A stretch of 5,320 nucleotides of DNA from Actinomycetota bacterium. GTDB taxonomy: Bacteria; Actinomycetota; Thermoleophilia; Gaiellales; Gaiellaceae. The translations under genes were made by a program, and so were the position numbers. Under the pieces are notes generated by a model that was not told the origin of the DNA, did not search any database, and saw only the letters and a list, made by a program, of their open reading frames with translations. How positions within the stretch are numbered: position 1 is the stretch's first letter; each line of letters begins with the position of its first letter. This document shows, piece by piece, positions 1-5,030 of the stretch. The stretch covers positions 1-5,320 of the forward strand of contig VGCB01000234.1 of assembly GCA_016870235.1 (NCBI GenBank), in the 5' to 3' direction.

Positions 1-20
1 GAGGCAAGGGCCGCGTCCGA

Positions 21-896
21 TCACGGGAGCGCGGCGCCGGCCGTCCGGAGGTGGAGATCGATGGCGCGACTGAAGTCCTCGTCGCCGTGCCCCGCGTCGA
101 CGGCGCGCGCAAACGCGGCATGAGCCACCTCGAGCGCCGGCACGGGCACCCCGAGCTCCCGTGCCAGCGACTCGACGATCCGCATGTCCTTGCACATGAG
201 GTCGAGCGAGAACCGCTTGGCGAAGTCGTCTCGGAAGAGCGTGTCGGGCAGCCACTCGCGGAGGAGCCAGCTCGAGCCGCTACCGCCGGCGATCGCCTCG
301 GCGGCCCGCCGGACGTCGACGCCCGCCTTCGCGGCCAGGGCGAGCCCCTCGGCGATCCCCTGGACGATGACGGCGCCCATCAGGTTGTTCGCGAGCTTCG
401 TGATCGCCCCGTGGCCGGGCGGGCCGACGTGGACGACGGACGAGCCGAGCGCCGCCAGGACCGGCCCGGCGCGCGCCACGGGCTCGTCGGCGCCGCCGAC
501 CATGATCGCGAGCTTGCCGGCGGCGGCTCGACCGGGGCCGCCGCTGACCGGGCAGTCGAGCACGTCGACCCCGCGAGGGGCGAGTCGCTCGCCGAGGCCG
601 ATCACGGTCGCGGGCGCGACGGTGCTCATGACCAGCAGAAGCGACCCGTCGCGAAGCGTCGCCTCCATCTCGGTCACCGCAGCCTCGATCTCCGGCGTGT
701 CGGGAAGGACGACGACGACGACGTCGCTCTCGCGGGCGAGGTCGGCCGCGGAACCAGCGATGCGGCCTCCGCACGCTTCGGCTGCGGCGCGGGCGTCGGG
801 CGAGACGTCGTAGGCGCCGGTCTCGAAGCCGGCGCGGACGAGGCTCGCGACGAATCCCCGGCCGAGCGACCCGGCGCCGAGGACGCCGACCGTCAC
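21..896 (-). CDS. 3-hydroxyisobutyrate dehydrogenase-like NAD-dependent beta-hydroxyacid dehydrogenase
   Basis: This 291-residue protein has the usual length and layout of the beta-hydroxyacid dehydrogenase family (3-hydroxyisobutyrate, tartronate-semialdehyde and related reductases), which interconverts a beta-hydroxyacid and its semialdehyde or keto acid in the cytosol. A Rossmann domain opens with GAGSLG at residues 7-12. Asp30, in AYD at the end of the second strand, suggests NAD rather than NADP. The substrate-binding motif DCPVSGGP lies at 114-121. The catalytic lysine is Lys167 in GAITKLANN (163-171). The C-terminal helical domain carries GSGSSW (205-210) and a Lys236-Asp237 pair. I chose GTG at 896 because it places the Rossmann strand immediately at the N terminus and overlaps the hyuA stop as GTGA (893-896), implying translational coupling. 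The same frame stays open far upstream through hyuA, but that stretch is not protein-like. It is the last gene of the operon visible here. The family is secure; the substrate is unknown. Confidence 0.93.
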   Translation of the reverse strand: MTVGVLGAGSLGRGFVASLVRAGFETGAYDVSPDARAAAEACGGRIAGSAADLARESDVVVVVLPDTPEIEAAVTEMEATLRDGSLLLVMSTVAPATVIGLGERLAPRGVDVLDCPVSGGPGRAAAGKLAIMVGGADEPVARAGPVLAALGSSVVHVGPPGHGAITKLANNLMGAVIVQGIAEGLALAAKAGVDVRRAAEAIAGGSGSSWLLREWLPDTLFRDDFAKRFSLDLMCKDMRIVESLARELGVPVPALEVAHAAFARAVDAGHGDEDFSRAIDLHLRTAGAALP

Positions 897-2998
897 GCGC
901 CGAGAGCCTCGGGCGCGAGCTGAGCCGCGAGCTCCCGGCCGCGATCGCCCGTCCAGAGGACGAAAGCGCCGAAGCGGTCGACGGCGAGATCGAACTCCTC
1001 CGGGAGCACGATCGTCGTGTTCGCGAGCTCGATCACGGCGGGACCCTCGACGATGCCGCCGGTCGCCAGGGCGAGGCCGTCGAGCACGCGTGTCTCCACG
1101 AGCCGTCGCTCCGCGCGCGACCAGACGGCGCGGACTCCGAGCTCGGCGCGGCCGGGATCGCCGCCGTCCGCTGCGAGCGGGCGCTGCTCGGGCTTCCGCG
1201 TCGAGCCGACCGCCGAGAGACGCACGGCCAGCACCTCGATCGGCATCTCCGGGGACTGGTAGCCGAACAGGAGGTCGTGCTGGGCGTGGAACGCGGCCGC
1301 GATCGCGTCGAGCGCCACGTCCGCGATCGGCACGGTCAGCTCGTGCCATTGCCCGACGTAGCGGAGGTCGAGGGCCGCATGGGTCGAGATCCGCTCGGCC
1401 GGGACGCGCTCGCGATCGAGGATCGCCCGACCCTCCGCCTCCATCTCGGCCAGCAGCCCGGAGAGATGGGAGGGATCGATCTCGGCGAGGCTCGCCTTCA
1501 GGGAGCGCACGAAGTCGTGCTTGAAGTCGCACATGAGCATGCCGGCGGCGCAGAAGATGCTCGACTCCCGCGGCACGACGAGCAGCGGGATCTCGAGCTC
1601 GGACGCGATCGCAGCCGCATGCACGGGGCCGGCGCCGCCGGCGACGACGAGCGGGAAGTCGCGCGGGTCGAGCCCGCGGCGCACGCTGATGTCGCGGACG
1701 CCGGTCGCCATCGCCACGTTGATCACGTCGTAGATGCCTGCGGCCGCCTCCTGCACGGAGATCCCGAGCGGCTTCGCGATCCGCTCCTCGATCGCCTGGG
1801 CCGCGGCGTCGCGGTCGAGCGGCATCTCGCCACGCAGGAAGCTCCGCGGGTCGAGGTAGCCGAGCACGAGGTCGGCGTCGGTCGTCGTCGGCTCGGTGCC
1901 GCCGCGGCCGTAGCAGACCGGTCCCGGCTTCGCGCCCGCACTCTGCGGGCCGACCTGGAGCATGCCGCCGTCGTCGACCCGCGCGATCGAGCCGCCGCCC
2001 GCGCCGATCGTGTGGATGTCGATCATCGGCAGCGCGATCCGCCAGCGGTCGACGAGGCCGTCGGTCATCACGAGCGGCACCCCGTCCTTGACGAGAGCGG
2101 CGTCGAAGCTCGTGCCGCCCATGTCGATCGTGATGCAGTCGTGGACGCCGTGCGGCGCGAGCTGCCACAGCCCCGCGGTCGGTCCCGAGGCCGGGCCCGA
2201 CAGCAGCGAGAGGGCCGCACGCTCGGCGACCTCGGCCGGCGCGCCGACGCCGCCGTTCGACTGCATGATCAGCAGCACGCCGCCGAAGTCGAGGTCGGCC
2301 AGGCGCCGGGTCAGCGCCTGCAGGTAGCGGGTGATGATCGGCCCGACGTACGCGTTCAGGACCGTGGTCGAGGTGCGGTCGTAGTAGCGCACCTGCGGCA
2401 GCAGGTCGCTCGACGCCGTCACGTACGCGCCCGGCAGCAGCTCCCGGACGAGGTCGCGCGTCCGCTGCTCGTGCGCCGGGTTCGCGGGCGAGTGCATGAA
2501 GCAGATCGCGACCGCCTCCACGTCCTCCCTCGCGAACGCGGCGCAGGCGTGGCGGACTGCGCCCTCGCCGAGCGGCGTCACCTCGGTGCCCGCGTAGTCG
2601 ACGCGACCGGGGACGCCGATGCGCCGGTACCGCGGGACGAGCGGGACGGGCGGCTGGATGCGGTTGTCGTACGACGCCTCGCGCAGGCCGTACCGGAGCG
2701 CGAGGGTGTCGCGAAAGCCCTTCGTGCCGAGGAGCCCGGTCTTCGACCCGCGGTGCGTGAGGACGGCGTTCGTCGTCACGGTCGTGCCGTGGACGATCAC
2801 CTCGGTCTGGGCGAGCAGCGCGCGTGCATCGCCGCCGAGCTGCCGGCCCATCTCCTCGAGCCCGGTGACGAACCCGACCGAGGGGTCGTCCGGCGTCGAG
2901 CTCGTCTTGTGCACGAGCCGGAAGTCGTCGTCGCCGACCAGCAGGAAGTCGGTGAACGTGCCGCCGACGTCGATACCGAGACGGAAGCTCATCGCCAC
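893..2998 (-). CDS. hyuA: HyuA-type ATP-binding subunit (hydantoinase A/oxoprolinase/acetone carboxylase beta family)
   Basis: This 701-residue protein has the full length of HyuA subunits, which bind and split ATP to activate a lactam amide or ketone/bicarbonate for the partner HyuB. It has the ASKHA-type actin-like fold. The first phosphate loop GIDVGGTFTD is at residues 8-17, HGTT at 70-73, MQSNGG at 245-250, SGPASGP at 267-273 and the second phosphate loop DMGGTSFD at 292-299. The family signatures IDIHTIGAGGGSIA (326-339), GPQSAGAKPGPVCYGRGG (350-367), GGAGPVHA (454-461) and the C-terminal RYVGQ (546-550) with FHxxH (570-574) are all present. The start is GTG at 2998 or ATG at 2992, giving a protein two residues shorter; both fit. 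The gene follows hyuB after 109 nt and its stop overlaps the next gene. The order B then A is the reverse of many hyu operons. Lactamase and carboxylase activities cannot be told apart from this subunit alone. Confidence 0.95.
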   Translation of the reverse strand: MAMSFRLGIDVGGTFTDFLLVGDDDFRLVHKTSSTPDDPSVGFVTGLEEMGRQLGGDARALLAQTEVIVHGTTVTTNAVLTHRGSKTGLLGTKGFRDTLALRYGLREASYDNRIQPPVPLVPRYRRIGVPGRVDYAGTEVTPLGEGAVRHACAAFAREDVEAVAICFMHSPANPAHEQRTRDLVRELLPGAYVTASSDLLPQVRYYDRTSTTVLNAYVGPIITRYLQALTRRLADLDFGGVLLIMQSNGGVGAPAEVAERAALSLLSGPASGPTAGLWQLAPHGVHDCITIDMGGTSFDAALVKDGVPLVMTDGLVDRWRIALPMIDIHTIGAGGGSIARVDDGGMLQVGPQSAGAKPGPVCYGRGGTEPTTTDADLVLGYLDPRSFLRGEMPLDRDAAAQAIEERIAKPLGISVQEAAAGIYDVINVAMATGVRDISVRRGLDPRDFPLVVAGGAGPVHAAAIASELEIPLLVVPRESSIFCAAGMLMCDFKHDFVRSLKASLAEIDPSHLSGLLAEMEAEGRAILDRERVPAERISTHAALDLRYVGQWHELTVPIADVALDAIAAAFHAQHDLLFGYQSPEMPIEVLAVRLSAVGSTRKPEQRPLAADGGDPGRAELGVRAVWSRAERRLVETRVLDGLALATGGIVEGPAVIELANTTIVLPEEFDLAVDRFGAFVLWTGDRGRELAAQLAPEALGA

Positions 2999-3003
2999 TC
3001 ACA

Positions 3004-3009
3004 CCCCCC
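3004..3009 (-). promoter_or_regulatory. G-rich ribosome binding site of hyuA abutting a hairpin
   Basis: On the minus strand a run of six G lies 5 nt before the GTG at 2998 and 11 nt before the ATG at 2992, so it does not settle the start. Its first two bases are also the last two bases of the palindrome at 3008-3029. If that hairpin forms in the mRNA, its base touches the ribosome binding site. Influence on translation is inferred, not shown. Confidence 0.45.
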
Positions 3010-3029
3010 GTCCGACTTCAGTCGGACGG
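3008..3029. repeat. palindrome copy 1 (10-bp arms, TC centre)
   Basis: Arms CCGTCCGACT (3008-3017) and AGTCGGACGG (3020-3029) are perfectly complementary around the dinucleotide TC. In the operon mRNA it can fold as a 9-bp stem with a UGAA loop directly before the hyuA ribosome binding site. Confidence 0.85.
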
Positions 3030-3057
3030 CTGTCGGATCGAGCGTGGCGCCGCGGTG

Positions 3058-3079
3058 CCGTCCGACTGAAGTCGGACGG
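3058..3079. repeat. palindrome copy 2 (10-bp arms, GA centre)
   Basis: This copy has the same 10-bp arms as the one at 3008-3029 but centre GA, making it the exact reverse complement of copy 1. It begins 28 nt after the hyuB stop in the direction of transcription. In the mRNA its loop would read UUCA, complementary to the UGAA loop of the other copy. Confidence 0.85.
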
Positions 3080-3107
3080 GACGGAGTGGAGTGGCGGCTC
3101 GCCCGCA

Positions 3108-4868
3108 TCACGAGGCGACCCCCGCGCGCAGCCGCGCCGTCTCGGCCTCGTCGATCCCGGACAGATCGGCGAGCACGGCGACCCCATAGCTCGCACGCGC
3201 CTTCTCGGCGGAGACGAGCCCGTCGCGCACCTCCTCGAACACCTTCGCCGCGTCGCGCCGGCGCGGGTCGCCGTAGCCACCCCCGCCGCCGTTCCGTGCG
3301 ACGCACACGGTGCCGACCGGGATGTCCGTGACGAGCTCCTTCGAGCCCCACTCCTTCGACGTCCCGTCGGGGAAGTGGAGCGTCAGCTCGTTGAGACCAG
3401 CGGGCTCGCCGCCGAAGAGGCCCGGCGCAGGGTCGGCACCCTCCGCCGCCGAGTCGTCGCCGACCGTGCAGCCGAGCATGCCGAGCCCGTAGAAGCGCCA
3501 GCTCGAGGTCGTGCCGAGCCCGCCACGCCACTCTCCGGCACCGGCCGAGTCGGGGAGGTACTCGTAGTACTCCATGAAGTGCGGCGTGGCGAGCTCGTGC
3601 ATCTCCATGTCCGGCGACCGCATCGACCCGGGCGTGCCGGTGAAGCCGAGGGCGTCGAACCCGTCGGACCCGAGCATCGCGCCGGGGCCGCCGCGCATGA
3701 AGATCGAGAGCGAGACCGACGGCGCGTTCGTCCGCGGGTCGAGGCCGGCCTGGCTCGTGCAGAGGAGCTGGTTCCAGCCGGCTGTGACCCGGTCGGGCAG
3801 CGCGTCGGCGAGGGCGAGCATGATCGACTCGAGCACCTCGTCGCACATCTGGTTGCCGAAGATCGACGACGCAGGGAAGCGCGGATTGAGCAGCGAGCCC
3901 TCCCGGAAGATCGTGGTCACCGGCGCGAACAGCCCCTCGTTCGTCGGCACGTCGACGCCGCCGGCGTTGATCAGCATCATGAACGCGATCCGGATCGCCC
4001 CGTGCGCCGACGCGGGCGGCATGTTCGTGAACCCGGGCGCCTGGTCGTCCGTCCCGGAGAAGTCGAACGTGATCTCCGAGCCCTTGACCGTGATCTCGAC
4101 GGCGATCCTGTAGCGCCTCGACGGGTCGAGCCCGTCGGACTGCATCCAGCTCTCGCCGTGGTAGACGCCGTCCGGCCAGCGCTCGAGCTCGGCCCGCACC
4201 TGCCGCTCCGAAGCGGCGATCACGTAGTCCATGTGCGTGTGGAACGACTCGCGCCCGTAGCGGCCGATCACGTCAAGCAGGCGGCGCTTGCCGATCGTGC
4301 AGGCGCCCATCATCGACTTGATGTCCTCCCAGACGATCTCGAAGCGGATGTTCGCCTTCACGAGCTCCCAGACGTCCTCGCGGAGCTTGCCCCGGTCGAC
4401 GAGCTTGAGCGGCGGGATCCGGAACGCCTCCTGCCACACCTCGCGCGCGTTCGGGTCGTAGCCGCCCGCGGTCATGCCGCCGATGTCGGCCATGTGCCCC
4501 TTGCTCGCCGTCCACGCGACGAGCTGCCCGTCGGCGAAGACCGGCATGTAGACGCCGACGTCTGCGTTCTGGTTGCCGCCGGTGTAGACGTCGTTGTGGA
4601 GGATGACGTCGCCGTCGTGGAGGTCGTCCTCGAACCGCTCGAGGATGTAGGGGAGGGGCGGGCCGGCGCCATTCGCGATGATCGACGCGTACTCGGTCTG
4701 CGCGAGCGTGCGGCCGGCGGGGTCGAAGACGACGGTGACGAGGTCGCCGATCTCGTTGAAGATCGGCGAGCGCGACGAGCGCATCAGCACCGTCGCCATC
4801 TCCTGCGTGATCGCGTGGACGCGCCGCTGCAGGACGGACGCGAGGATCGGGTCGGCGGTGAGGGTCAT
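3108..4868 (-). CDS. hyuB: HyuB-type catalytic subunit (hydantoinase B/oxoprolinase/acetone carboxylase alpha family)
   Basis: This 586-residue protein has normal HyuB length and is much shorter than the acetone carboxylase alpha subunit (near 775). It pairs with HyuA to carry out ATP-driven lactam hydrolysis or ketone carboxylation in the cytosol. Motifs in order are: the metal-site region GDVILHNDVYTGG (86-98) then QNADV (100-104), PVFADG (109-114), GHMADIGG (124-131), the helical ANIR block (172-175), DFSGT (269-273), NEGLFAPV, and the C-terminal GGGGGYGDP (527-535) followed by the usual VxxGxVSxExAxxxYGV-like tail. The family's HxxD metal pair reads Gln100-x-x-Asp103 here, while the downstream His125 is kept. 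The ATG at 4868 is the only reasonable start in this frame and puts the conserved N-terminal helix at the right distance. It has no good Shine-Dalgarno; instead it overlaps the stop of a 26-codon upstream ORF as ATGA. Family assignment is secure; the reaction is not. Confidence 0.95.
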   Translation of the reverse strand: MTLTADPILASVLQRRVHAITQEMATVLMRSSRSPIFNEIGDLVTVVFDPAGRTLAQTEYASIIANGAGPPLPYILERFEDDLHDGDVILHNDVYTGGNQNADVGVYMPVFADGQLVAWTASKGHMADIGGMTAGGYDPNAREVWQEAFRIPPLKLVDRGKLREDVWELVKANIRFEIVWEDIKSMMGACTIGKRRLLDVIGRYGRESFHTHMDYVIAASERQVRAELERWPDGVYHGESWMQSDGLDPSRRYRIAVEITVKGSEITFDFSGTDDQAPGFTNMPPASAHGAIRIAFMMLINAGGVDVPTNEGLFAPVTTIFREGSLLNPRFPASSIFGNQMCDEVLESIMLALADALPDRVTAGWNQLLCTSQAGLDPRTNAPSVSLSIFMRGGPGAMLGSDGFDALGFTGTPGSMRSPDMEMHELATPHFMEYYEYLPDSAGAGEWRGGLGTTSSWRFYGLGMLGCTVGDDSAAEGADPAPGLFGGEPAGLNELTLHFPDGTSKEWGSKELVTDIPVGTVCVARNGGGGGYGDPRRRDAAKVFEEVRDGLVSAEKARASYGVAVLADLSGIDEAETARLRAGVAS

Positions 4869-4945
4869 CGGCCCGTGTCGATGTCGTGGGGAGTGTCGTG
4901 CGGCAGGGCGGAGCGGCGCGACCGGGCGGCGGCGGAAAGGCTCAT
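4865..4945 (-). CDS. 26-residue leader ORF translationally coupled to hyuB
   Basis: An ATG at 4945 opens 26 codons ending in a TGA (4867-4865) that overlaps the hyuB ATG in the sequence ATGA. It carries a full AAGGAGG ribosome binding site 8 nt upstream, the best one on the operon, whereas hyuB has only a weak ACGGG. Translation of hyuB therefore probably depends on ribosomes finishing this ORF. The peptide starts MSLSAAARSRRSALP and ends in a His-Asp-rich stretch (HDTPHD at 16-21). It is basic in the first half, has no membrane segment, no recognisable domain and no run of a single amino acid as in classic attenuators. I do not recognise it. It may be a leader peptide whose main job is to set hyuB translation, or a small protein of unknown role. 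It could be chance, but the ribosome binding site and exact overlap argue against that. Confidence 0.6.
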   Translation of the reverse strand: MSLSAAARSRRSALPHDTPHDIDTGR

Positions 4946-4951
4946 GTCGTG
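4881..4951. repeat. three RTGTCGTG direct repeats in the divergent region
   Basis: ATGTCGTG occurs at 4881-4888 and 4944-4951, and GTGTCGTG at 4893-4900, all in the same orientation. The first and last are 63 bp apart. They could be regulator half-sites around the leader ORF, but two of them encode His-Asp codons and the base composition is biased, so chance is a real alternative. Confidence 0.25.
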
Positions 4952-4953
4952 CT

Positions 4954-4960
4954 CCTCCTT
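4954..4960 (-). promoter_or_regulatory. consensus Shine-Dalgarno AAGGAGG of the leader ORF
   Basis: The minus strand reads AAGGAGG, fully complementary to the typical 16S rRNA 3' end, with 8 nt to the ATG at 4945. It decides that translation of the operon starts at the leader ORF and not at hyuB, where no comparable site exists. Confidence 0.75.
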
Positions 4961-4987
4961 GCGTCGGACGACGGCGTGCTGCAACCT
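4959..4987 (+). promoter_or_regulatory. weak candidate promoter for the SDR gene
   Basis: TTGCGT at 4959-4964, 17 bp, then CAACCT at 4982-4987, would give a leader of about 30 nt before the ATG at 5024. The match is poor, particularly at the -10. An alternative is CTGCAA (4979-4984) with GATCCT (5001-5006). I cannot choose between them; activator dependence is likely if either is used. Confidence 0.22.
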
Positions 4988-5001
4988 CGCGGAGACGGTC
5001 G

Positions 5002-5030
5002 ATCCTACGGGAGGTTTCGTAACATGTCAG
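5002..5030 (-). promoter_or_regulatory. sigma-70-type promoter of the hyuB-hyuA-dehydrogenase operon
   Basis: The minus strand carries CTGACA (5030-5025; five of six to TTGACA), a 17-bp spacer, and TAGGAT (5007-5002; four of six to TATAAT). Transcription would begin near 4995, leaving about 50 nt before the leader ORF start at 4945. The -35 box overlaps the start codon region of the divergent SDR gene and the spacer contains that gene's ribosome binding site. Polymerase here and ribosomes or polymerase on the SDR gene would share the same DNA. This is a sequence match only. Confidence 0.6.
5009..5014 (+). promoter_or_regulatory. Shine-Dalgarno GGGAGG of the SDR gene
   Basis: GGGAGG ends 9 nt before the ATG at 5024, well placed for initiation. 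It supports this start over the in-frame GTG codons at 5036 and 5069. Confidence 0.7.

Larger units (their letters stand above)
2993..3096. repeat. nested inverted-repeat element between hyuB and hyuA (REP doublet or MITE-like)
   Basis: An outer 8-bp inverted repeat (CGCCACTC at 2993-3000, GAGTGGCG at 3089-3096) encloses two 22-bp palindromes at 3008-3029 and 3058-3079, separated by a 28-nt spacer. The second palindrome is the exact reverse complement of the first, so the element is symmetric on two levels. It fills nearly the whole hyuB-hyuA gap and takes in the hyuA GTG start. It resembles paired REP sequences or a very small non-autonomous element. No transposase is present and I see no clear target duplication. 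No T-run follows either stem in the direction of transcription, so an intrinsic terminator is unlikely. Membership of a dispersed family is inference. Confidence 0.7.

Noticed and set aside
68..77. GACTGAAGTC, the core of the repeat palindrome, near the end of the dehydrogenase gene
   Set aside because: Only the 10-bp core matches and it encodes conserved-looking residues (DEDFSRA) in frame, so chance similarity is more likely than a third copy.
897..916. Imperfect inverted repeat (GCGCCGAG / CTCGGGCGC) just before the dehydrogenase GTG
   Set aside because: The arms are unequal with a bulge, it lies within hyuA codons, and GC-rich coding sequence gives such stems often.
21..3002. Minus-strand frame open for 993 codons through the dehydrogenase and all of hyuA
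   Set aside because: Only the last 291 codons look like protein. The upstream part is an Arg/Pro/Ala/Gly-rich out-of-phase reading of hyuA, as expected in very GC-rich DNA.
3008..3079. Palindromes as intrinsic terminators of hyuB
   Set aside because: No T-run follows either stem on the minus strand (the second is followed by GGGGTG), and hyuA directly downstream has no separate promoter that I can see.
1277..3331. 684-codon plus-strand open frame antisense to hyuA
   Set aside because: Composition is rich in Arg, Asp, Val, Glu and His with no domain, and it is complementary to clearly conserved hyuA codons. It crosses the repeat and runs into hyuB, so it is a shadow.
893..4868. Assignment of HyuA/HyuB as acetone carboxylase proper
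   Set aside because: HyuB is about 190 residues shorter than the acetone carboxylase alpha subunit, no small gamma subunit gene is present, and the metal-site His is changed.
4962..4973. CGTCGGACGACG imperfect palindrome in the divergent region as an operator
   Set aside because: Arms are only 5 bp and built from the commonest trinucleotides here; there is no second copy or regulator gene in the window to support it.
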